The translations under genes and the position numbers were made by a program. This document shows positions 12,059 through 22,619 of a stretch of DNA of 64,000 nt, one piece after another; positions within the stretch are counted from its first letter, which is position 1; each line of letters begins with the position of its first letter. The notes beneath the pieces were generated by a model. The model did not search any database, was not told the DNA's origin, and saw only the letters and a list, made by a program, of their open reading frames with translations. The stretch is taken from contig NC_053146.1 of assembly GCF_016808335.1 (NCBI RefSeq), forward strand, positions 40,668,470 through 40,732,469, in the 5' to 3' direction. The DNA comes from Panicum virgatum. Lineage: Eukaryota; Streptophyta; Magnoliopsida; Poales; Poaceae.

Positions 12059-12686
12059 TGTTGGGACCTTGTACCCGAAGGTTGTAGGGATTCCCAGACA
12101 GACAAGGAGGAACTAATACTCAATGACCTTCCAGCAATTACACAATGTGAATTCTCCGATGATCAAAAAATTGTTACAGTGAAGAAAACTGAGGGTATTT
12201 ATACTCCCAGGCCCTGAGATACATTTACACTCTTGCCCATACTTTTTCACCTTACATCAGCACTATCGAGGGTCCTAACTAGTCTTTTCCCGATGACCTC
12301 AGATACAATTACGCCTTCGCCCATGCTCATTTCTCTTATAGCAGCATTTTTGAAGGTCTTGTTTGGTCCTTGTACTCGCTCCTTAGCTGAAGTGCCGTTC
12401 ACGGCACGCAAGCTCGCTTGAGTCGTGATCTTCACGCCTCCGTCGTACCTTCGAAGGTTCCTGAAAGATCCTTGGCTTTTGGTCGTCAGTCGCGAGGGGC
12501 CTTCGCTCACCTCCAAAGGTTTAACACCGTTGGTCCTGCGCGGAAGCGGAGTACTGGAAAAACCTCCGATCTGCGAGACAACAAATGGCAACAACGGATC
12601 GAAGGTTATGATAGGAGGTAGTTTACGATTACTGATCTGCCCATATCCTTTGGGTATGGCACCTAAGGAAGTAGCGATCCCAAACA
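12059..12686 (+). mobile_element. Probable solo LTR, 628 bp
   Basis: The segment begins TGTTGGGACC and ends TCCCAAACA, giving imperfect TG...CA inverted ends. It is flanked by GTATA and GTATC, a 5-bp duplication with one mismatch. A TATTTATA-like box lies near 12197, which suggests the plus orientation. No gag or pol sequence is attached on either side. The mismatch leaves this as a candidate. Confidence 0.45.
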
Positions 12687-12691
12687 GTATC

Positions 12692-13895
12692 ATTATATTA
12701 AGACGAAGAAGAAATTGGTACAGTATTCGGTTAGAACCCAAATGGAACGAACTTCAGATGGACACAAGCCGGCAAGTCAGCTGAACACAACCCAAAAGAG
12801 AAACTCCAACATGAACTACTCACATCCCGCACAATCTAAACGACTGACTCTAAGCGTAGCCCTCAGTCAACGCTCCATCCCATGGAGGGAGAGCTCTTGC
12901 TCTTGTTCTTCAACATCGGAAATATGTCATGCAACACGTCCATGTGGTGCGACGGAGGTTCTTTGCGAAAGAGTTTCTCCACCGCTTGCTCTGCCGAAAT
13001 CCTGCTGGCTGCCAATGATTCCTTCCTTTTCTTCTGTCCTCTCCATCAATTTAATCGCGCCAAACTAGCCACCGTTTTGTCTGTGCCACTGCTCCATTAA
13101 TTTAATCCGCGAGGTGTGCTACATTATTAGTCGAATGTCCTACCGCATTGGAGATATTGGAGGAGGAAACCTCTACATTTAAGAAAGAAAGAGTGAGGTG
13201 TTGTTTGACCATCACCACAAATATTTTAGTATTGGAGATGAAATTCAATTGATAATCTGCTATGCACCTCCCATTACTAGAAGGATAATATATTATTTTA
13301 TATTAATGATAGAGATAAATGTACAAGTTTCAAATTGATAGTCTGCCGGCCCCAATAATTAAGCTGATGAGCGGTGGCACTCAATGACTCGCTAACTGCC
13401 ATAGTGGTGACGCGCTCCGCCTATTGTGTATGCATACATGTCCGCATCCATGGACCACGCACGACCATGAGTAGTAGTGCAGACGTTGCCCACTGCACCT
13501 ACTACTACTCTCTTCAAGAACGTATCTATCGCATGTCATGAATTTTGTGTCTATTCGTAAAACAAAAAAAAAAATCTTTCAGTATGTTACAATGTTTGTG
13601 TCTTCCAATATAAGGCAATGATTTCTTTTCATGAAGTTTCAAAATGCCACAGATGAAAACACCCAAACGACCACACTGAATCACAATATATAGCTTTGTG
13701 TAAATGAAAGGTACTGGTTATCCCACTCTTGTAACTAACTTTCCTTCAAATACTTTGACACTAAATGTTTAATTTTCACATTTGCTAACCAACATTGTGG
13801 CCCAATTACAACAAAACAAAGCTTTTTTTGAAGAAAATATCTGTTTCTTTGTTGCAATCGTAATTTCAGGTCATAGTTTGCATCCACTCATACGT
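12692..13895. other. Intergenic DNA, no gene seen
   Basis: AT-rich DNA with short open frames and an A-run near 13563-13574. Nothing else was recognised. Confidence 0.5.
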
Positions 13896-13908
13896 GTTCA
13901 TCAAGATG

Positions 13909-14189
13909 CGCCAAAGGGCCTCTAGTTGACTTGGTTAGGGGAATCTAGCGGCACTCTTCAGGTCCTGGGTTCGACTCCATGTGGAAGCGAATTTCAGGTT
14001 GAGGTTAAAAAAATCCCCTCGCTTGCCCCATGTCCAAAGCACGTGTATGGTCCGGCCTAACTCACAAGGCGACGGACCCCGTGTACGGGTGGGTGCAGGG
14101 GTTCGGGATTTTCTCGACCTGTGTAAGAAGGTCTTCTTCTTAATACAATGTCGTGGGGAAGGTCTCCCCCCAGGTCGAGTTTTTTTTTT
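13909..14189 (+). mobile_element. tRNA-derived SINE with poly(T) tail
   Basis: The 281-bp element has a perfect RNA polymerase III B box (GGTTCGACTCC, 13968-13978), preceded by an A-box-like stretch around 13925-13940. It ends in a run of T (14180-14189). It is flanked by 13-bp direct repeats GTTCATCAAGATG (13896-13908 and 14190-14202), the target duplication made by LINE-type reverse transcriptase. These features fit the short tRNA-related SINEs of grasses. Confidence 0.85.
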
Positions 14190-14202
14190 GTTCATCAAGA
14201 TG

Positions 14203-15014
14203 TTTGTACAAGAACGGATTTTGGATGACAATGCTAATTCAGTACAATACTTGTCTCATTTGGTCGTAGTTCGCCGAAATAAAAAATGGTTTGATTTACT
14301 TGCAAAATAAGTTCCAACAAATTCCTAAAACTTTTGCCTTGTTTACTATTTTTCAGCATGATGACATGCCAGCACACATCACTGACAGCAAACCAGCGCA
14401 TTTGTTCTTTTCTCTTGTCCGCGCGAGTTCAGGAAATTCAATTTGTACCATGCATGCGCGTGCTGTGGTACGTGCTCTAGTATAGGAAAAAAAACTTAAA
14501 TTGCGCAACGGTACGTCATTTCAATTATCAATCCACCAACGGTACCTGTGCAGCTGGATATGTATAACAGGATATTATATTGGCCTATTTTGCATGCACA
14601 TATAATGATTGCTTAAATTCACTACAAATTCAAATGAGATGTACACGATACAAAAGGCACATGAGACTTTTTTTAGAGCATATAAATAAACAGTTTTATT
14701 CTAGTCTCTGCATGAGTAGAGCACTGAACCATCCATCATGACTAAAAAAAAGTCATAAATATAGGCTGATTAATTGAGCAATGCGCCAAAAAATACAAAA
14801 AAGGTCCACACTCTACAACAAGAAATTTTCACGTGTGCAGCTTCTACGCAATAACCAACCAACCAGCCAAAACGCCATGCTATGGGTCATGAAAATATTC
14901 TAACAAAAATATGACAGTGTAAGCTATGATCTACCATTTCCCAAAATTTGATCTCAAGCAACAAACATGAATAAGGAGACAACAAAATATAATGTTCAGT
15001 TATTCAGAAACAGG
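14203..15014. other. Intergenic AT-rich DNA, no gene seen
   Basis: Only short open frames and homopolymer runs are visible. Confidence 0.5.
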
Positions 15015-15016
15015 TA

Positions 15017-15162
15017 CCCCCTCTGTTCCAAATTGTAGGTCGTTTTGACAAATCTAGATATATGATTTTTGCTATGTATCTAAATATACGCTCATGTCTA
15101 AATACATAGCAAAAACTATGTATCTAGATTTATCAAACAACCTACAATTTGGAACGGTTGGA
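15017..15162. mobile_element. Stowaway-like MITE, 146 bp
   Basis: The left end CCCCCTCTGTTCCAAATTGT pairs with the right end ACAATTTGGAACGG. Most of the interior is also palindromic (AAATCTAGATA...TATCTAGATTT). TA lies on both sides, as expected for Tc1/Mariner-type MITEs. The last bases of the right end are diverged. Confidence 0.7.
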
Positions 15163-15777
15163 TACTAGTCACAATGCAAGATGAATTTTCTCTCTTTTTT
15201 TCACCTTATATATACAAATTGGTGCTTGAGCTCAAATTTTATGAAACTGTAGATCATTGTATTTGTATATGCTCTACACTACCATAAAATTGGTGAATTT
15301 TTCCATGACATCTATCATGTCGCAGTTAGTTGATTGTTTACAGAGATCAGCTTACACAGTGATCGAGCTGCTGATCTTGGCGTCTTGCTCGTGCGTGCGC
15401 AGGCAGCGTGTCAAGTGGGGTTGCCGTGTGTCGTCATGACCCTTAAATGAGCGGCAGGAAGGCCACATGGGAGAACCGTTCAAGCCGTGCGCCCCCGGTG
15501 CTAGCAGTTCGCTCCCGGGATTCATGCATTCCAAACTGAGACGTACGTCGATCAAGGCTCTTTTCCGTTTCGAATTACACACACTATGAATTATAGGACA
15601 ATTTTTACACACCCCATGTTTTGTTGCTTTCAATCTTTCACATGTGGACCGTACGTCTATTACAAGAATGATACCGTTACAATAATACAGGGTGATGATG
15701 ATAAACCACGACACGTACTAATAACGCTTCTAATTTACCAAGTGTTTATTAGGGGAGGACCCAGCATAGGTCCAGTG
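15163..15777. other. Intergenic DNA left of the large CACTA element
   Basis: No gene or bounded repeat was recognised. The last three bases before the element (GTG, 15778-15780) are its target duplication. Confidence 0.5.
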
Positions 15778-15780
15778 GTG

Positions 15781-16085
15781 CACTACTACAAGCAGGTCTT
15801 TGTTCCAGACCATTTGTCCCGGCTGCCTTTTGGTCCGAGACAATAGGTGGCTTTTGTCCCCGATTCAACGGCTAGCCGGGCCAGCGGGGGAGGGGGGGGG
15901 GCAGAGGCCTTTTGTTCCGGTTGGAGGCACCAACCGGGACCAAAGGAACCTCTTTTATCCCGGTTGGTGGCTCCAACCAGGACAAAAGGTCTGCGCGACC
16001 TTTTGTCCCTGTTAGAGCCACCAACCGGGACAAAAGGGGTTTCTTTGGTCCCGGTTGGTGTCTCCAACAAGGACAAAAGGTCTTG
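15781..16085. repeat. Left subterminal repeat array of the CACTA element
   Basis: Direct and inverted copies of a unit containing TTTTGTCCCGGTTGGTGGCTCCAACCGGGACAAAAGG-like arms lie within 300 bp of the end (for example around 15910-16080). In CACTA elements these arrays bind the TNPA-type protein. This copy should also be able to form local stems. Confidence 0.8.
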
Positions 16086-16518
16086 ACCCCTTTATCCCAT
16101 TCCATATCCCCCGCCCGAGCCATTCAGCTCACTTGTTCTTGTTGTTCTTGGCTCGGGAGAGGGGAGTTATTGCTCATTTTTTCACCACACTTGTAAAGAT
16201 CTTTGATTCCCCTGTCCATCCATCGGCTCTAAAGGTTTGTGGCTTGTTTTTCTCTTCTTTCATTGCTTGTGTAGCTTATTTCATGCTTTAGAAATAGAGA
16301 AAATGTGTAGTTCATTTCTTGGACATTTAGATTGCATATGTGGGTGTGATTTTCTTTTAGATTTAGATGAGTATGTGGATAGTAGAAATTTTTAGATTGA
16401 GTGTAGATACTTCATGTGATTTACTTGTATATATGATCATATTGTGGATAGTTGATTTTTGTATTAATGAATGAATTGATGAAATGAGTATGTTAGAATT
16501 TTTTGTATTATGAATGGA

Positions 16519-17008
16519 TTATTTTGACACTCTAGTGATGTATTCGTTCATGCTCACACTGAAACCATCTAGAAGCTTAAAAAATCTTTATTTCGAAACA
16601 AGTATACGGCGTTAATCTCCATTCAACGGTGATGACACTACATTTTGGGGATACACGATGCGTTATAAGGACGTCACCAATGGGCTGGTCGCAACACCAG
16701 CTTTTGCGGTTAATACGAACACAACATTTGGCATAGTCAGCGTGGCCGTTGTTGCACTAAGAGCATATCAACGAGCATGCTGTTTGTGCCAAGTGATGTG
16801 TTCCTATCAACCGTAAATGTTGGTGTTGCGACTGACCTATTGGTGACGTACTTGTACAGCACCGTGTCCCCCCGAAAGACAGTGTCATCACAGCAGGGTC
16901 GAGGTTACCGACATATACATTTTTTGAAATAAAGTTTTTTTTTCTTCTAGAGGGTTTCTGGATATTGAAAAGAGTGTTCTCCTGGAACTGAAGGGTGTCA
17001 AAATAATT
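16519..17008. repeat. Long imperfect inverted repeat (foldback), about 490 bp
   Basis: The left arm from ATTATTTTGACAC (about 16519) pairs with the right arm ending GTGTCAAAATAAT (about 17010). Paired words follow inward: ATCTAGAAG with CTTCTAGAG, CTTTATTTCGAAA with TTTTGAAATAAAG, GATGACACTACATT with AGACAGTGTCATC, CACCAATGGGCTGGTCGCAACACCA with TGGTGTTGCGACTGACCTATTGGTG. The centre is near 16755. It may be a foldback MITE inside the 5' region of the CACTA gene, or an internal inverted duplication. Confidence 0.7.
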
Positions 17009-17183
17009 AGGAGTTGTAGAGATTTCTTTCAATTAATTAGTGATTTTGTCTTTTTTGTATGTTTTCATTGTTATTTGCAAGAGTAATTAATCTGATCATT
17101 GTAATTGTAATAGTAAATAATATTTGCATTGCAATTGTAAGAATTTATAATTTTGTGAAAAATAAAAGTGTTTTCAGTAAAAT

Positions 17184-17492
17184 ATGGCTTCAGCAACGGG
17201 AGGGAGTGGCGCCGGTGGGGGTGATCGTTGTCCTTCTGGAGAGAAGGGCACAACTCTAGTAGGTCGTCGGTGCAAGAAACCTAGCGCTTTTCATAGGGCA
17301 GCGCTCCGTTATTTGGAAAAAGAATATAGAGAATGTGTGGCAAGGGGCGAGGAACATCCGTTTGATCTTGAGGATTTGTTGCGGCATTACTGTTCGTCGC
17401 CACCAAACTCGGAGGTTTCAGCTCCACCATCTTCTTTTGCGACAGCAAGAAATCCGTCAAAGCATTCTACGTTCCCATGCAAGGACGGTTGA
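17184..17492 (+). CDS. Small CACTA ORF of unknown function, 102 aa
   Basis: An open frame from an ATG at 17184 encodes a Gly/Ser-rich start (MASATGGSGAGGGD) followed by a charged stretch (ALRYLEKEYRECVARGEEHP) and a hydrophobic DLEDLLRHY. It lies between the subterminal array and the first recognised TNP2 sequence, on the same strand. It could be a 5' exon of a CACTA mRNA or an unrelated short frame. I do not recognise the protein. The usual TNP2 N-terminus (MxRxWMY...) is not seen in this element. Confidence 0.4.
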   Translation: MASATGGSGAGGGDRCPSGEKGTTLVGRRCKKPSAFHRAALRYLEKEYRECVARGEEHPFDLEDLLRHYCSSPPNSEVSAPPSSFATARNPSKHSTFPCKDG

Positions 17493-17691
17493 AAAACTAT
17501 GTGTTGTTGTGCGAATTTTTAAGTTGCATGTTGAGTACTCCTTTGTTAAGTTCTGTAATGGATTAAGTACTACTTTTAATTAATTATGTTGTATGATGGA
17601 TATTGCAGATGTTTTAATTATTCATGTTATGTTACATTTAGTTTAATTCATGTAATGGATTAAGTACCACTTTCTCGGGAATGTTGGATTC

Positions 17692-17927
17692 GGTGCATTC
17701 GATGATGATATTTCTATGGAAGAGCCTGAAGTAGATGTAGCAGAAGTTGATCTCAGCGACGATCTGGGGCAGGCACTGCACAATGTGCGGGCAGACTGTG
17801 AGAGTGAAACGGAGAGGTTGAAGTTCCAGAAGATGTTAGAGGACCATTGTAAGTTGTTGTACCCAGACTGCGAAAATGGATTGAAGAAACTTGGCACCAC
17901 CTTGGAGTTGCTGCAATGGAAGGCGAC
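17692..17927 (+). pseudogene. TNP2 transposase fragment 1 (N-terminal region)
   Basis: The reading through 17692-17927 (DDLGQALHNVRADCESETER, then YPDCENGLKKLGTTLELLQW) matches the region between the transposase-associated zinc finger and the catalytic Transposase_21 domain. The second CACTA element of this window has the same region at 63500-63680 (DDLGQMLREVEEGCETEK, LGTTLELLQWKASNG). The frame is interrupted at base 17927 by the solo LTR and resumes in phase at 22625, with the codons for Lys-Ala-Thr-Asn-Gly spanning the junction. Confidence 0.8.
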
Positions 17928-20900
17928 TGTAACACACTAATTTAAATTTCAGTAATTAATAATAAATTTAATTGGTTTTATTTAATTTTCTAGGATTTAA
18001 TTTGCTTAGCCTTGCATTTAATCTAATTTTGTTTCATAAGTAATTAAAATTTTTCTCTAGGTTAAACTCGTTGTTGCATTCATGATGGTGCATGGTTTTA
18101 TTTTAATTGATTTCATAGGGGTTTGAATTCAAATTCATTTGAATTCAAATAGATTTGAGTTGTTTGGAAATAGAAAAAAAATAAACACAAAACCCCAACC
18201 AGTCCCCAAACCAGCCCTGTGACACAAACCTGGCCCGCGGCCTTCCTTCACCCCACCAGGCCCAGACACCGCACGCACAAGGCCCAGCCAGTCGGCCCAG
18301 CTCGCCTTGACTCCTGACACGGCACCCTGGCACGTGGGTCCCGCATGTCAGCCTCACCTCGCCCGTGCCGCTCGCTGACCGCTCGGTCCCACTCGTCAGC
18401 ATCTCCCTCCTCCTTTCCTTTCTCCTTCCCCGTGCCGGCTCCCTCTGCTCCGCTCTCGCCGCGCTCCCCCGTTGTCCCGTGGCCCCGCTCCACCCCTTGC
18501 GCGCGCCCGAGGCCCACTGGCCAGTCACGCCCAGCGCCCCCCGCCTTCTGGAAACTTCACCACCGGAGCCGGATCACGCCGAACCGTTGCTCGCGATCCG
18601 CTTTCACCGCGCTGCGCCCGCGATCCTCGCCGGCTTTCCTTTCGGAGCATGCACGCCCAAAACCTCGGCCGCCTCCTTTAATTAGCCCCCGTGACCCTCC
18701 CTGCACCCTACCTCTACCTCGCCACTGCCACAAACCCTAGCCACCGCCACCCCGGACCTCAGAGCGGAGCGGAGCTCTACGCCGCCGTGGAGTCACCGCT
18801 CTGCCGCACCCTAGCCCCGGCCAGACCCCACAGTCGCTTCACCCCGGTGCCAGGAGCCTCCTCGAGCCCTCCTTCCCCGGCCTAGGGCCCTGCACGCGCC
18901 GGATTTCACCCCGAAACCATCGCCGCCGGTGAGTACAACTGTCGTGGTGTGCAAACCCACAGCCGGGTGGCGGAATGCACCCGCCTAAGCCCAGAGGGTG
19001 AGTACTCGGGGGTTAGCTAGGATTAGCCCAATCTAGATGCAAGAACATGATGAACACAACAGGTTTAGAGTGGTTCGGGCCGCCGGAGCGTAATACCCTA
19101 CGTCCACTATGTGTTGTATTGCTTGTGCTCTCAAGAGGTTGAGAACGGGATTGTTCGGAGTGAATCCGAGCTTGTGTTGTGTCTGCTCTCGCATCGCTTG
19201 GCCTGGTTAGTGTTAACCTGTGTTCTAGCGGGCGTGCTCTCCCTTTTATATGTCCAAGGGGATCGCGTACACTGAGCGGGGCCCCGACAGGTGGGCCCGA
19301 TGATATATTTGATATTGTACACATCGGAGCCTTAAATGCTACAGATCCGGAGATCTTCGTCGTCGGCTTCCGTGCGTAGCTTCTGACCAGTGATGGTCTT
19401 GAGCTGACTTGTCGAAGTAGAGTCTAGCCTCTGGAGCCGCACGTCGAGGTCTTGATGAAGCGCTGAACTACTGACTCAGTCCGCTGTAGCAGCGTTCATT
19501 GTTGCTCCAGTTAGTAGCTGGTCATCATGACTCGTCGCCCACGCGCGCGGTGCTGAGACACTGCTGCATGCCTCGGTAACAGACGAGCCGCCTAGGTAAC
19601 TGGCAATCCACTGTGTGGACTGACAAAAGCTGCCCCGTGCCCAGCGGCAGCAGAGCACGCCTCAACCACTCGCACTTAATGCGGGTGGGTGGGGGAGCTT
19701 CCAGCGGAAGGCTGGCACCCGCGCCCGCGTCTGCGTGACACGTGGCGGCTCCAGACCCCTCCCAAGCAGCTAGCTGAGCCGAGAGCTCACGGGGGTCCGG
19801 ATAGGCACGTGGAGGTCCCGGACCCATCTGCGGGAGTCCGGATGGCACGTGGAGGTCCCGGACCCACCTGCGGGGGTCCGGGTCCGCGGCCACAGGTGCT
19901 GACCATTTCCACCTCTGGGACACGTGGTGACACCGGACCCGTCCCCGAGCGGGAAGCGGGTCCGGGACCGTTGGTCCGGTGAGATGGAGTCGGACCCCAG
20001 GGGTCCGGCTGCTCAGCTCCTTAGGGCGTAGTTACGGATAACTACGCGAGTCTTGGCACAGTAGGAGTGGGTACCCCAGCTGCAGGGTACCGACAACAAC
20101 CCTGAGCAATTGCTCACCTCTGGTGATCCCGGACCCCCCCTGACCTCTTGTGCTGCTCCACAGCGCTGCCACACGTCGACTCGCGAAGTTCAGGAGCCCG
20201 GAGGGATGTTCCAGCACCCAGGACCCCGAGCTTCACCGTGCGCCGCCGCCCTCCATCAACACCGGCGCCCCTGCATGCCGGCACTGCTCGCTTCCAAGCC
20301 TCGGTGAGCACCAGCATTTACCCCTGCTCCTTTTACGCTAGGTTTTAGGGCACACGAGACACCCTAGGTGCCCGGGCGTCGCACGCCGGTAGGCGCCGCC
20401 GTGCAAAGCCGCCCCCTCGCAGCCGCGCGCGCTGCTCCGCTCCTTTCACCGCCCCATTGTTGCCCTAGGTGGTTTACACGTGCCACAAGCATGCTCCAGA
20501 GCCAAACCTCGGCCCGAATCAGCCACGGGAACACCGGGATGGCTTTCTTTGGCGAATCCCGAGCCGCGCCGCTGTGAGTTTGGTCACCGGCAGTAGAGCA
20601 CCGCCGGTCCCCACGCCTTTTTCACCTGAACCGTTGGATCGGTAGCCAACGCCCACGATTAGAACTAAAAGCCTATCAGATCTAAACCACCAGATCGCAA
20701 TCCAACCGCCCAGATTAAAACATACCCCTTCGGCCTGGCAAATTTGTTAAAGAGCCCCTGTCCTTTTGGGTAATCAACCCACAGTCCTGTGCAGTTCAAA
20801 ACTAATTCCAACCAGGCCCTGTTTTATTCACTTTGACCCCTGAGCTTCTTAGAAATAGAACCCGCCATCCAGTTAAGGTCTTTTTGCACGTCAGCCCCTA

Positions 20901-22619
20901 GAACTTTTTAGTTTTTGCACATAAACCCTCGGTTTTTGCCCAGAACCCCCTGTAGCTCAGTTTTTTCTCGCAGTTAGGTCCCTGGATCTTGTTTTTAGCA
21001 TAGTTTTTGCGTTCTAGCTCCGTTTTATGTGTTCTTTATGTCCACGCGATCGTTGTAACACGTAGAACAGTTCTAGCTTAGTTTTGTTTGCTATTTTTAT
21101 GTATTTTTATACTGTTTCTTAGCTTTTTCTTTTGTTTGCATGTATGTGTATGTGCTGAACTTGTTTTGGCGTTGCGATCATGAGTAGACGTTGATCCTTC
21201 GGAGGAGTACCAGTACCCGGAGTAGCCACCATCTTCACAGCAATTTGAGCAGTAGGAGCAGTTTGAGGAAGGCAAGTATAACAGGAACAACACCCATCAC
21301 CTTTAAATACAATTTCATACTGCATTTTAATACTGTATGCCTATAAGGACTCTCCTAGCCACTTTATATCCTTTATATATATCCATTGGGTTGCATTTTG
21401 GTTAGTTGTGCTAGGTTTCTGCGCTCTCACACATAATGTTTCTTTTTAATTAATTTGATTAATGGTATATGCAACTTAATTCTGGGAGTGGCCCGTTTGA
21501 GTTGGCTCACGTCTCGTTTAAAATTGGTTTTTCTAGAAACTTGGTTTAGGGGCTCGCACTGTGTTTTGTGCTAGCTACTCTCCATAAGGACCGTACGTCA
21601 TTAGAGCGATAACCTGGGACAACCGCGCAACCGCAAGACTGGAATGGGATGGTCTTGGCTTACTAATTAGGTCATTTTAGTTCGGGAGTAACTTACCGAC
21701 GGGGCAAGAGGGGGGTGAGCTTCAATGGTCCCTGCGCTGTGAGGCTTGGTCTGTGTTATCTTGTACCCCCTCGATGTGGGCCCCATCGTTGCGGAGCCTG
21801 AATCCTTAGCGGTTACACCTTACCAACGTGGTCCTTTGTAATGACCTCGTAGTGAGTTTGCTAGTCATCTCACCTACGGAAGTGTGATGAACATCTAGCG
21901 TAGCTCACGACTTGTGGGTAAAGATGTGCAACCTCTGCAGAGTGTAAAACTGGTATACTAGCCATGCTCACGGTCATGAGCGGCCTAGATCCTCCTTTTG
22001 ATTAGTGGGGTTATCTTCCTTTGGTTAGGAGGGTTTCCCCGGGTGGTTGGTTTGGTTTGGTTCTCAGTAGTTCATAATTAATTTTGATTAATTACTATGT
22101 AACTGGGGTATGGTAATACATCAACTTGTAGTAAATAGCTTTTATAAAATTTTGCCAAGATTAAAAGCTAATGCAGTTGAGTCAGCCAACCTTAGAGCCT
22201 CATAGTTTGTGTTATACTTGTTGAGTACAAGTTGTGTACTCACACTTGCCTTCTCTACTCTTTTTCCTCTTGTCCTTTTTGGGGATACTCTACTGCTGCT
22301 CAGTTCCTGCCGACGCGAGGGAGTTCACTCAGAGCTACCAGGAGTACGAGGACTTCTAGGCATTCGTCTCCCAGTCGGCGTCCCTGTGGCACCCTGCTCA
22401 GCTTCCGACGAGAGTTATCGTATATGTTTTACACTTCCGCATACTCTGTATCAGACATTTTTTCATTAATGTAATAAATAACATTCGTACTCGCTTTATT
22501 ATATCTTTTACGTGATATGTGCTATGATATATTATTCATTCTGTTGTATATACGTGTGACTTGATCCTGGCACATATATGATTGCTCGGTTTATGTTCTT
22601 TTATAAACCGGGTGTTACA
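17928..22619. mobile_element. Solo LTR, Tekay/Del-type, 4692 bp including a nested insertion
   Basis: It begins TGTAACAC and ends GTGTTACA, with perfect GCGAC duplications at 17923-17927 and 22620-22624. Without the nested element it is about 3.5 kb, in the range of the long LTRs of Tekay/Del chromoviruses, which also start TGTAACAC. There is no gag, pol, primer-binding site or second LTR, so it is a solo LTR left by recombination. Open frames in the GC-rich part (18240-18900) are low-complexity Pro/Arg/Ser and unsupported. Confidence 0.85.
18940..20095. mobile_element. Solo LTR nested in the Tekay-type LTR, 1156 bp
   Basis: It begins TGTCGTGG and ends TACCGACA, and is flanked by perfect ACAAC duplications (18935-18939 and 20096-20100). 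The interior has direct repeats of GGACCCACCTGCGGGGGTCCGG type around 19790-19880. No coding region or second LTR is present. Confidence 0.85.

Noticed and set aside
12247..12784. Overlapping frames of 119 and 164 aa on opposite strands
   Set aside because: No recognisable domain; most of it lies in a probable solo LTR.
18145..18885. Pro/Arg/Ser-rich frames (up to 131 aa) on both strands
   Set aside because: Located within the Tekay-type solo LTR, with no family similarity.
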